The notes: generated by a model from the letters alone, not told the origin. Positions 1-6,201 are shown, numbered from the stretch's first letter. The stretch is DNA of 9,284 bases from Lactobacillus sp. (GCA_003482405.1 DMZB01000241.1:1-9284); one strand, 5' to 3'. Program-made: numbers and translations.

Positions 1-44
1 CTTCGTAAACATTATTTAATTCGCTATTATTTTTAACATTTTTA

Positions 45-58
45 GGTAAGCGCTTACC
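45..58. promoter_or_regulatory. LacI-family operator upstream of operon 1
   Basis: GGTAAGCGCTTACC is a perfect 14-bp palindrome with the central CG typical of LacI-family operators. It lies 27 bases before the ribosome binding site of the first gene. It shares the TAAGCG core with the three sites at 6102, 6202 and 6286, so the repressor at 4749-5756 is the likely binder (inference). A TATTAT at 25-30 could be a -10 box, which would put the operator just downstream of the transcription start, but its -35 is poor and falls at the window edge. Confidence 0.8.
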
Positions 59-101
59 AAAAATTAACACAAAAAGATAAAAGACAAGGAGAATTTGCAT
101 T

Positions 102-833
102 ATGGATTACATCATTAACACATTGGTTTACGCAGATAGACATGCTAAAGGGGAAGCTCAATCTGAATTTCTAGAAGATATAAAGAAATTAGGCGCGGAT
201 GGTGTAGAAGCACGGTTAGAATATTTTAACGACATTAAAGATGAGGCCCCCAAATTTGTCAAAAGGGCGAAGGAACTTGACCTGAAGATAAATTTGTCTG
301 TTCCAGATGAATTATTTGTTGACGGTAAAGTTAATCCAAAGTTAGAAACATATTTTAAGTATGGAAAGATGCTTAAGCTTAATAAAATAAAATTCAACAC
401 TGGAGATTTTGCACACTTCACTGGAGACTTAGCACACGTTTTAGATGCACTTCCAGAAGGCATTGAATTTAATGTCGAAAATGATCAAACAAAATTATCT
501 GGTCGCTCCCAACACATTCTGACATTTTTACAGTCGGCTAAAGAAGCCGGGTTAAATGTGGGCTATGTATATGATATTGGCAATTGGTTGGTGACTGGAG
601 AAGATCCTGACATTGTAGCAAAAAAGTTGGCCCCATACACTCGCTATATTCACCTTAAAAACATGACAGGCATTGGAAATAATACTTCTGCAACATTGGA
701 TGAAGGGAAAATCAACTGGCGAACACCTGCTGCGTATTTTAAGACAGGCACTGATGTTGCTTTGGAGTACCCTATGAGTCAATTTGAACGACGCGCATCT
801 GAACTAGCTGTAGTTAAAAATGTATATAAGTGA
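102..833 (+). CDS. TIM-barrel sugar isomerase/epimerase-like protein (AP endonuclease 2 / xylose isomerase-like superfamily)
   Basis: A 243-residue cytoplasmic protein with no signal peptide or membrane segment. The pattern fits the xylose isomerase-like TIM barrel, which usually binds a divalent metal through Glu, Asp, His and Glu on successive strands. Candidates here are E36 (DGVEARLE), E126 (NVENDQ), D158 (YDIGNW), H184 (YIHLKN) and E222 (ALEYPM). The ATG at 102 follows AAGGAGAA at 86-93 with good spacing. It is the first gene of an operon behind a LacI-type operator, 17 bases before a permease gene, which suggests isomerisation or epimerisation of an imported sugar or sugar acid. It is paralogous to the partial gene at 8653: the same D158 and H184 positions and the IEN/VEN-D/N-QT, D-I-x-N-W and HLKN motifs. 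Family assignment is fairly sure; substrate and exact reaction are unknown. Confidence 0.8.
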   Translation: MDYIINTLVYADRHAKGEAQSEFLEDIKKLGADGVEARLEYFNDIKDEAPKFVKRAKELDLKINLSVPDELFVDGKVNPKLETYFKYGKMLKLNKIKFNTGDFAHFTGDLAHVLDALPEGIEFNVENDQTKLSGRSQHILTFLQSAKEAGLNVGYVYDIGNWLVTGEDPDIVAKKLAPYTRYIHLKNMTGIGNNTSATLDEGKINWRTPAAYFKTGTDVALEYPMSQFERRASELAVVKNVYK

Positions 834-850
834 AATAGGAGTGTCTGATC

Positions 851-2218
851 ATGAATACTGTCTTAGTGATTTTAATGTTATTAAGATTTGCTATATTCGT
901 TTACTACATTTTGCACGGCGGAAATATGACAATTGGTTTTCTTGTTATGGCAGTTGTGTGGACAATAATTGGATTTGCCGGTGGGGAGCTTAATCATGCA
1001 ATAGTCACAAATGCAACGACCGGAAAGATTTCAAACGTAACCGGAACAACGGCCATAGTCGCTAATTTACAAACAATTTTTAATGACAAAATTGTTGCCT
1101 ATGGTGGAACGATTGTCACAATTGTTTTCGGTTCTTGGTTTGGTAGAACCCTGGTTGATTCTGGTGTAGCCGCTTCGATTTCCACCGATGTAGGCAAGCT
1201 TGGCGAAAAGAAAAAGATGTTAACGGCAATATTAGTAGTGTTAGTTACTGCGTTAATTTTCTTATCGGCATACGGTGTTGGCTCGGTAGTCGCTATTGGG
1301 GTCGTTTTATTGCCAGTACTTTTAAAAATTGGTATTCCACGTCCAATTGCGTTAACAACATTTACTGTTTCTGTTGGCGCGCCATTGTATTTAAATACTA
1401 TTCAATACAATCAATTTAAGGCTTTCTTTCCGAAAGCAAATTACTCAGATCCAAACTATATTAAGTTTGGTTTTATCGCAATGACGGTTCAATTGATTCT
1501 TGTGATTATCTTCCTGTTTATTAACAAACGAAAATATACGGATGAGCAAATTGAAGAGAATAATAAGTTTTTGGCAACCAAAGAGGTCGGCACGGAGAGT
1601 GTACCGACTGTCTCGAAATTTTCTTGGCTGATGCCGCTGGTCCCAGTTGTATTATCGATGGTATTTAAAATGCAATCTGTTGCAGCATTACTAATAGCCG
1701 TCGTTTTAACGGCATTAGTAACCGGACAAGCAAAGTCATGGAAAAAATTTGTTAATTTTCTCGATGGAACAGCTCAGCGAGGTGTTAAGGATGTTTCTGG
1801 ACTAATTATCTTTTTGCTAGTTTTAATGACTTTCCAGGGTGCGGCTGGTGTTGATGCAAAAATCTTTACACCGATTTTTAGAAACATTATTCCTCAACAT
1901 AATTTATTGCTATTAACGATTGGTCTTGGAGTTTTGGCACCATTAGCACTGATGCGTGGACCGTTGATGGCATTTGGTTCAGGGGCAGCCACAGTTGCCG
2001 TACTAAGCTCATTAAATATTTTACCAGACTCAACATTATTGCCGTTGATCGCGGTCGCTTCAATTTTCGCCATTTCAGCAGACATAACCCAGTCTTGGAA
2101 CGTTTGGGGGATGGATTATCTGGAGGTCAAAACAAAAGCCTTTTTAAAGAATGGAGTTCCACTAATGTGGGTCGCAACGTTTATCAATCAATTACTTGTT
2201 TGGGTCATTTTTCATTAG
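851..2218 (+). CDS. GntP-like / ion-transporter-superfamily organic-acid permease
   Basis: A 455-residue, very hydrophobic protein with about a dozen membrane segments. A charged loop with RKYTDEQIEENNKF sits near residues 228-241, splitting the protein into two halves as in GntP, CitMHS and C4-dicarboxylate carriers. The stretch with SAYGVGSVVAIGVVLLPVLL and then KIGIPRPIAL, and the later GPLMAFGSGAA near residues 370-380, resemble the re-entrant, small-residue-rich segments of this superfamily. The ATG at 851 follows AGGAG at 837-841 and sits 17 bases after the TIM-barrel gene, so the two are co-transcribed. Members of the superfamily move gluconate, citrate and other carboxylates with protons or sodium, so a sugar acid is the likely cargo (inference). 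The broad class is reasonably safe; the exact family (GntP or a relative) is less so. Confidence 0.65.
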   Translation: MNTVLVILMLLRFAIFVYYILHGGNMTIGFLVMAVVWTIIGFAGGELNHAIVTNATTGKISNVTGTTAIVANLQTIFNDKIVAYGGTIVTIVFGSWFGRTLVDSGVAASISTDVGKLGEKKKMLTAILVVLVTALIFLSAYGVGSVVAIGVVLLPVLLKIGIPRPIALTTFTVSVGAPLYLNTIQYNQFKAFFPKANYSDPNYIKFGFIAMTVQLILVIIFLFINKRKYTDEQIEENNKFLATKEVGTESVPTVSKFSWLMPLVPVVLSMVFKMQSVAALLIAVVLTALVTGQAKSWKKFVNFLDGTAQRGVKDVSGLIIFLLVLMTFQGAAGVDAKIFTPIFRNIIPQHNLLLLTIGLGVLAPLALMRGPLMAFGSGAATVAVLSSLNILPDSTLLPLIAVASIFAISADITQSWNVWGMDYLEVKTKAFLKNGVPLMWVATFINQLLVWVIFH

Positions 2219-2236
2219 ACGAAGGAGGACAATTCG

Positions 2237-2344
2237 ATGAATATGGTGGACCAGTTTAGCAATGATAATTTTCGATTGGATGGTAAGGTCGCACTTATTA
2301 CTGGAGTCACATTGCCGGTAGATGGTGGTTACCTACTACGATAA
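2237..2344 (+). pseudogene. Collapsed SDR dehydrogenase: 35-codon in-frame remnant
   Basis: An open frame of 35 codons (ATG 2237, TAA 2342-2344) behind a strong ribosome binding site, GAAGGAGGA at 2221-2229. Its N-terminal part, RLDGKVALITG, is the first strand and glycine motif entry of a short-chain dehydrogenase/reductase. It is joined directly to TLPVDGGYLLR, the standard C-terminal end of the same family (xTLxVDGGxL). About 230 codons of a normal SDR of roughly 250-270 residues are missing, including the rest of the nucleotide-binding motif and the catalytic Ser-Tyr-Lys, so it cannot be an active dehydrogenase. The frame and stop are kept, and the stop overlaps the ribosome binding site of the next gene, so translation through the operon is undisturbed. 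SDRs with this ending include 2-deoxygluconate/2-keto-gluconate dehydrogenases, which would suit a sugar-acid operon (inference). Confidence 0.85.
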
Positions 2345-2355
2345 GGAGTGAAAAA

Positions 2356-3270
2356 ATGACCAAAAGTGTTGTAATTCCAAAGAATCTTTCACAAAAAGGC
2401 AAGGATGTTTTATTAGATGCCGGATTAAATGTAATTGAGTTGACGGATTTGAGTTCGCCGGCAATTATCAGTGCCGCTGCGGACGTGGATGGCATGATAT
2501 TGATGACAGATCCGTTTGATAATTTTGATATTGAAAAGATGCCGAACTTAAAAATTATTGCCCGACATGATGTGGGCTATGATAATGTTGATTCAAAGTT
2601 TTGGGGCAAGCAGGGTGTTTATGTCACAATTACACCAAACGCCAACGCTTCGACTGTGGCGGAAACAACGATGGCTGTCATTTTAGACTTGTCAAAAGAC
2701 ATCACAAAAGTGTCTAACGAAATGCGTAAGGGAAATTTCGATTACAAAAATGATCACCGAGGTTTTAATCTCGAAGGCCAGACACTCGGTATTATGGGCT
2801 ATGGACGTATCGGTAGGCAAGTCGCTCAGTTAGCTGTAGCGTTTTCGATGAATGTTATTATTTATGATCCATTTGTCAAAAACACAGAAATCGGAAGGCT
2901 GGTTACTCGTGATGATATCTTTAAAAAATCTGATGTTTTGACGCTTCATATGGCTGTTACAGATGAAAATCGTCAGGGAATTGGCAAACGGGAATTTGAG
3001 ATGATGAAGAGTAGCGCCATGTTGGTTAATCAGGATGATATGTTGTTGGCCCTGAAGGGAAAAAGAATTGCTGGTGCGGCATTAGATGTGCTTAATGAAG
3101 AGCCATTACCCTTGACCAGTGCTTTCTATAACCTAGACAACGTACTGTTAACGCCACACATTGCTTCAAACACTAAGAATGCGATGGAAAATATGGCCGT
3201 TGATTCCGCTAATGAAGTGGTGCGAACATTGAATGGTGAGAAGCCATTATGGGCTGTTAACACAATTTAA
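2356..3270 (+). CDS. D-isomer-specific 2-hydroxyacid dehydrogenase, catalytic-Arg loop deleted
   Basis: A 304-residue protein of the phosphoglycerate dehydrogenase-like family, which reduces 2-oxoacids or oxidises D-2-hydroxyacids with NAD(H). The catalytic domain flanks a Rossmann domain with GYGRIG at 148-153 and D171 ending the second strand, which favours NAD over NADP. The general acid pair is visible as E249 (LNEEP) and H268 (TPHIAS). The usual segment LVN-xARG-(8 more residues)-AL is shortened here to LVN-QDDMLLAL at 223-233. Eight residues are missing, including the ARG whose arginine binds the substrate carboxylate, so activity is doubtful. The ATG at 2356 follows AAGGAG at 2343-2348, directly after the SDR remnant. 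It would act on the oxoacid or hydroxyacid product of the pathway. The family is certain; the substrate is unknown. Confidence 0.9.
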   Translation: MTKSVVIPKNLSQKGKDVLLDAGLNVIELTDLSSPAIISAAADVDGMILMTDPFDNFDIEKMPNLKIIARHDVGYDNVDSKFWGKQGVYVTITPNANASTVAETTMAVILDLSKDITKVSNEMRKGNFDYKNDHRGFNLEGQTLGIMGYGRIGRQVAQLAVAFSMNVIIYDPFVKNTEIGRLVTRDDIFKKSDVLTLHMAVTDENRQGIGKREFEMMKSSAMLVNQDDMLLALKGKRIAGAALDVLNEEPLPLTSAFYNLDNVLLTPHIASNTKNAMENMAVDSANEVVRTLNGEKPLWAVNTI

Positions 3271-3278
3271 ACATTATA

Positions 3279-3292
3279 ATTAAGCGATTAAT
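3279..3292. promoter_or_regulatory. Orphan LacI-type operator after operon 1
   Basis: ATTAAGCGATTAAT is palindromic apart from the central pair and shares the 12-mer TTAAGCGATTAA exactly with the operators at 6102 and 6286. It starts 9 bases after the dehydrogenase stop. No gene start follows for 300 bases, so it may be an auxiliary site for looping, or the relic of a promoter region left after rearrangement. Confidence 0.6.
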
Positions 3293-3592
3293 TGAATGTA
3301 TTTTTCTTTTTCTGATGCAGTGGACTAGAAAAGGAAGAATACTTTTTTGTATTCATCAGCCGAAAAAATAAGAACATTATGTCGTAAATGAATTTTAAGT
3401 CATTGTTGTGCCCCCCAATGACTAAATGTGCATGCAGGAAAAATAGTCCAGTCCGCTTAAGTTTCTTGTTTATCGGCAAACTTTTGCAGCATCGATTGCG
3501 TATGTAGATGATATAATGAGGCCGATAGATGAGCCCATTAAATATATCGAAGGGCGTAATTTCTATCAACAAAATATTGCGAGTACAAACGA
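3293..3592. other. Intergenic stretch with small inverted repeats and an open frame, no clear complete gene
   Basis: Two nested inverted repeats occur here: CTGATG at 3312-3317 with CATCAG at 3354-3359, and GAATAC at 3337-3342 with GTATTC at 3349-3354 around a T6 loop. They could slow or end transcription from operon 1, although no typical GC-rich terminator with a T tail is seen. From 3447 a plus-strand frame stays open for 64 codons (stop at 3639) without a good start or ribosome binding site. It includes the readable stretch RPIDEPIKYIEG and may be a frameshifted N-terminal part of the toxin-like gene that follows. Confidence 0.45.
3509..3517 (+). promoter_or_regulatory. Candidate extended -10 promoter for the toxin-like gene
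   Basis: TGATATAAT is a perfect -10 hexamer with the TG extension one base upstream. The same nine bases, plus the preceding A, occur in the repressor promoter at 5803-5812 on the other strand. No matching -35 lies 16-18 bases upstream. It would give a leader of about 70 bases before the TTG at 3593. It overlaps the open frame described for 3447-3638, so either the promoter or that frame could be accidental. Confidence 0.45.
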
Positions 3593-4168
3593 TTGCTATC
3601 AATTGACCCACAGTCAAAGGACTACTATAAGAAACATTTGATTTGGTATCATGGAACAATTTGGGACAATGCTTTAAGCATTCAAAAACATGGTATTGTA
3701 CCTGATTGGAATCAAAAAGGAAAAAAGGATTTTGGCGCTGCTTTTTATCTGACGTCGAATAAAAATCAAGCAGCTCGCTGGGCACAATTGTCATCATTTC
3801 GTCAGGCAAAGTTAGATATAGTAGAATTAGGTTCGTTGCCAGCTTTAGTTACAGTTAAAATTGACGAAAATATACTAAAATTAGCTGACTCGAAAGAATT
3901 TGAATTGAACAGTGACAACTGGGCCTATGAAATTTTGAAAAACAGAACTACGTTTAATGTAAAGCGGACGGTAGAAATCGAGTATGGACCAGTCGCAGAC
4001 GGTAAAATTAATGAGGCATTGAGACGATATCGAGAAACAATGAACAGTGAAGATTTCACCGAATCAATTTCTAACTCAAAGTTTAATCAACAATACGATC
4101 AACTGGCACTTATTTCACGTCACATTTGTAATCAGGTGAAGATTTTATCCGTGGAACGCTTAGCGTAA
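3593..4168 (+). CDS. DUF3990-like protein, putative ADP-ribosyltransferase-fold toxin
   Basis: A 191-residue soluble protein. It begins its recognisable domain with WYHGT at 18-22, followed by GIVPDW near 34 and DFGAAFYLTSN at 47-56, then A60 and W63. It ends with YDQLALISRHICNQVKIL at 168-185. The order HGT, DFGxxFYLT, QxAxxWA and a late glutamine (Q170) matches the DUF3990 family, which belongs to the ADP-ribosyltransferase fold with an H-Y-E/Q type site. I call it from motifs, without a search. The start is uncertain: TTG at 3593 lacks a good ribosome binding site and no ATG is available before residue 150. A one-base insertion at the AAA/GG run near 3616-3620 would join it to the upstream open frame. 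Its neighbour 13 bases downstream is a small DUF3791-like protein; DUF3990 and DUF3791 genes are often adjacent, suggesting a toxin and its partner. Confidence 0.65.
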   Translation: MLSIDPQSKDYYKKHLIWYHGTIWDNALSIQKHGIVPDWNQKGKKDFGAAFYLTSNKNQAARWAQLSSFRQAKLDIVELGSLPALVTVKIDENILKLADSKEFELNSDNWAYEILKNRTTFNVKRTVEIEYGPVADGKINEALRRYRETMNSEDFTESISNSKFNQQYDQLALISRHICNQVKILSVERLA

Positions 4169-4181
4169 GGAGAAAATAATA

Positions 4182-4406
4182 ATGAAATTAACGATTAAAG
4201 AAGAAGTAAATCGAGACTTTTTCAATGAAATGACGGACTTTATTATTCAAGAAGGTCATTTGTCAAGAAAAGAGGCACAAAAGCTTGTCGAACCACTACG
4301 CGAACGAATCGATACTGACATGCCCTATATACAGCACACTGGGCCAATTTATTTTGCAGAAAAGATTTTGATGCGAGAGGGTTTGATCCCTTTTAAACAA
4401 ATGTGA
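4182..4406 (+). CDS. Small DUF3791-like partner protein, candidate antitoxin
   Basis: A 74-residue protein with an ATG at 4182 behind AAGGAG at 4167-4172, which overlaps the toxin-like stop codon, so the two are translated from one message. It has a helical N-terminal half (KEEVNRDFFNEMTDFIIQ), then LSRKEAQKLVEPL, then YIQHTGPIYFAEKIL at 49-63 and a terminal REGLIPF. The pattern Y-x-x-H-x(4)-Y-x-x-E-x-I...G resembles the C-terminal half of DUF3791 proteins, which sit beside DUF3990 genes. No DNA-binding helix-turn-helix is evident. I infer an accessory or neutralising role for the upstream protein; its biochemical role is unknown. A disrupted second copy starts at 4562, so this module was once duplicated or had a tandem partner. 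Confidence 0.6.
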   Translation: MKLTIKEEVNRDFFNEMTDFIIQEGHLSRKEAQKLVEPLRERIDTDMPYIQHTGPIYFAEKILMREGLIPFKQM

Positions 4407-4561
4407 ATGACGACACGTGTTAAATAGGCTAGAAGGGTTCTCTATTGCGTACTATCGTAAATATTTAGGGAGTATGCCGGAAGGAGTTTGATTCTACGCA
4501 CTGTTAGAGTGTGTCTAAGTAATTTCTTTCTATATAGTTCAAGTGAAAAAGAAGCGCTGAT
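4407..4561. other. Degenerate spacer between the antitoxin-like gene and its broken copy
   Basis: No complete gene is present. Short open runs exist, for example one beginning near GTG 4417 that contains AYYRKYLGSM and stops before 4492. Another starts at a TTG just after GGAAGGAG near 4480 and ends in a TGA overlapping the start of the broken partner copy at 4562. Their arrangement, an open run ending right at the partner start, mimics the intact toxin-partner junction, but I see no firm sequence match to the toxin-like protein. Confidence 0.35.
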
Positions 4562-4646
4562 ATGAAAATGACAATCGTGGAAGAAGTCAATCGCTGGTGC
4601 GGAAATGATTAATGCCGTATTGACCTATGTAAATAACTCCACAATT
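4562..4646 (+). pseudogene. Frameshifted, truncated second copy of the DUF3791-like gene
   Basis: The ATG at 4562 encodes MKMTIVEEVNR, nearly the same as MKLTIKEEVNR of the intact gene at 4182. The frame then runs into TAA at 4610-4612 after 16 codons. Shifting frame at the CGCTGG around 4593 restores a plausible continuation, AGAEMINAVLTYVNNS, which aligns with FFNEMTDFIIQEG of the intact copy, including the EM pair. The remainder of the family, including the Y-H and AEKIL motifs, is absent, because the sequence enters the hairpin at 4647. The nucleotide match over the first 36 bases is roughly three quarters, so the copy is an old paralogue rather than a recent duplicate. Confidence 0.65.
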
Positions 4647-4710
4647 AAAAGCACGCTGTATGTCTTAGACAAGTCAAAACTGACTCGACCTCGACATATA
4701 GTGTGCTTTT
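4647..4710. terminator. Long hairpin, probable bidirectional terminator between convergent genes
   Basis: The arm at 4647-4664 (AAAAGCACGCTGTATGTC) pairs over 18 bases with the arm at 4693-4710, with two G-U wobbles when read rightward and a 28-base loop. Rightward it ends in GCTTTTT; leftward the complement of AAAA gives GTGCTTTT. It lies exactly where the rightward toxin-partner unit and the leftward repressor gene converge, as expected for a shared terminator. Confidence 0.75.
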
Positions 4711-4748
4711 TATAGAATTACAATTAGGTATTTACGCGGTAGCGCCAG

Positions 4749-5756
4749 TTAAAAGCTGGCCCGAATAATTTCTTTGGTCGGAATCGTCTTAACCCGTGCT
4801 TTGGGTTCGCTCGTCAGCTTGGATTCGAGCTTATCTTTCAGCATTTCCATTGCTGAATACCCAATTGCAAATGAATCCTGTCTAATACAGCTGATGCCGG
4901 GACGCATCAATGCCATCCATTCGAACTCTTCATAGGTTGCTACGCCAAAATCAGTTGCGTAAGCATATGAAAGTGATTGGGTAACCTTCAATAGTTCCTG
5001 GAGAACGCGTGAGTTCATTGCAAAAAAGCCAACCTTTTTATCTGGCGCTTTTAAGATATCTGCAATTTGGCTTTGAAAGCTAGCATCAGTATTCAAGTCA
5101 TAGTTGTAGGGGACAATCAATAAATGATGATCGTCGGTGTCATGTGTTGCCCGCTTAAAGCCTTCATATCGGTGCAAACGTGTGCTGATGTCGTCAAGTG
5201 GCCAAGAAACAAAGTACAGATCATCATAATTTTTTTGCACCATTTTAGCCGTCAGCGCTTCAACCGACTGCATGTTGTCTGTCACAATCGTGTCAATTAG
5301 ATTTCGTTTTGACTGGCGGTCAACAATTACCGTGTCGAGATTGGAAAGTTGACTGTAAATGTCGCTTTCTGGATTGACAGGGTCAATAATCAGACCGGCC
5401 ACTTCTTCTTGACGCAAGCGATTAATATTTTCGATCTCACGATGTTCGTCGTTGTTGGAGTTGGTGAACACCATCTTATAACCGTATTGTTCGCAGCGTT
5501 CAGAAATTCCAGAAATAACAGGTGAGGTAAATGGATTCGTAATGTCAGCAACGGAAACACCGATTGTTTTGTTTTCGTTTTTCGCCAAATTACGAGCAGT
5601 GGTACTGGGGACGTAGTTTGTTTTTGAAATAATATCTGCTAGTTTTCGTCTTGTATTGATGGACATTTTCGCATAGTTACCATTCAAAAAATATGAAACA
5701 GTTGCTGTAGAAACGTTGGCTAGCTTAGCAATATCTTTAATTGTAAACTTGTTCAA
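4749..5756 (-). CDS. LacI/GalR-family transcriptional repressor, TTG start
   Basis: Read from the TTG at 5756, this is a 335-residue repressor. Residues 4-24 (FTIKDIAKLANVSTATVSYFL) form the helix-turn-helix. Residues 48-57 contain YVP...ARNL, the hinge helix whose L57 wedges open the central CG of the operator. GVSVADITNPF at 66-76 starts the periplasmic-binding-protein-like sensor domain, and RQDSFAIGYSAMEML closes it. I prefer the TTG over the ATG at 5816 because GGAGGG (complement of 5762-5767) sits 5 bases before it and the family starts only a few residues before the helix-turn-helix. The longer reading would add 20 basic residues and begin inside the promoter. The SYFLNGNYAKMS type resembles LacI members controlling keto-gluconate and related sugar-acid genes (a memory-based impression). 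It lies between two operons carrying one operator type and probably represses both. Confidence 0.92.
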   Translation of the reverse strand: MNKFTIKDIAKLANVSTATVSYFLNGNYAKMSINTRRKLADIISKTNYVPSTTARNLAKNENKTIGVSVADITNPFTSPVISGISERCEQYGYKMVFTNSNNDEHREIENINRLRQEEVAGLIIDPVNPESDIYSQLSNLDTVIVDRQSKRNLIDTIVTDNMQSVEALTAKMVQKNYDDLYFVSWPLDDISTRLHRYEGFKRATHDTDDHHLLIVPYNYDLNTDASFQSQIADILKAPDKKVGFFAMNSRVLQELLKVTQSLSYAYATDFGVATYEEFEWMALMRPGISCIRQDSFAIGYSAMEMLKDKLESKLTSEPKARVKTIPTKEIIRASF

Positions 5757-5802
5757 AATGACCCTCCGTTTGGGTTGTATACGACCTGTTCGCTTTTCTT
5801 TA

Positions 5803-5811
5803 ATTATATCA
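5803..5811 (-). promoter_or_regulatory. Extended -10 promoter of the repressor gene
   Basis: On the minus strand this reads TGATATAAT: a perfect TATAAT with TG one base upstream. It lies about 45 bases before the TTG start, giving a leader of roughly 40 bases. The expected -35 position (near 5826-5831) has no match, as is common for extended -10 promoters. No palindrome of the TAAGCG type overlaps it, so autorepression is not evident. Confidence 0.65.
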
Positions 5812-6070
5812 TTCAATTGTGGAACCGGCGTCTATGGCTTAGGTGACAGGGTCTGCAAAGAATAAACGATTGAAACTGACAATATTTGTACCCGTAATTT
5901 GTGAATGAATTGTGGATTGGACAACTTGTGAAAAATAGAAAATAACGGACTCTTTTCTGGGGACGTTAGGGTGATACTATGTTTGCTAGGGTTACTTTCT
6001 AACGTGATGAAGATACTGGGAAAATCTACAAAAGATTGTGAATTCATAACCAAATAGTTGCATTCGTAAA

Positions 6071-6084
6071 TGTAATCGTTTACA
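6071..6084. promoter_or_regulatory. cre site (CcpA binding)
   Basis: TGTAATCGTTTACA matches every position of the Gram-positive cre consensus TGWAANCGNTNWCA. It lies 18 bases upstream of the first of three LacI-type operators, so operon 2 is probably also under carbon catabolite control by CcpA (inference). Confidence 0.75.
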
Positions 6085-6101
6085 ATTACATTGCTTTACA
6101 A

Positions 6102-6115
6102 GTTAAGCGATTAAC
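6102..6115. promoter_or_regulatory. LacI-type operator 1 of operon 2
   Basis: GTTAAGCGATTAAC is a 14-bp palindrome apart from one central pair, identical to the site at 6286. It begins 18 bases after the cre site and 100 bases before the next operator. Confidence 0.8.
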
Positions 6116-6201
6116 TAAAAATAGATTTTACTGAGCACTCATTTAATGTAAGGGCTGTTTTAAAGGGAACATAATGCTGATTATTATTTTTTGCCTTTTT
6201 A

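Noticed and set aside
3321..3450. Inverted repeat TGGACTA (3321-3327) and TAGTCCA (3444-3450), as possible ends of a mobile element
   Set aside because: It is only 7 bases, there is no transposase or target duplication, and such a match is expected by chance in this length.
3288..3809. Long minus-strand open frame of 173 codons
   Set aside because: It overlaps the toxin-like gene, which has recognisable motifs. Its translation shows no family pattern, and no ribosome binding site precedes its start.
4744..4760. Small hairpin GCCAG/CTGGC over the repressor stop codon
   Set aside because: It has a five-pair stem without a T tail on either strand. The larger hairpin at 4647-4710 explains termination better.
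5415..5432. Operator-like half site GCAAGCGATTAATA inside the repressor gene
   Set aside because: Only the right part matches, it is not palindromic, and it lies in conserved coding sequence.
5757..5816. Longer repressor start at the ATG at 5816 adding 20 residues
   Set aside because: The extra residues have no family counterpart, the ATG overlaps the promoter spacer just upstream of TATAAT, and the TTG at 5756 has a far better ribosome binding site.
5832..6053. Minus-strand open frame of 73 codons in the control region
   Set aside because: It is Ser/Pro/Ile-rich low-information translation with no motif, and no convincing start signal was seen.
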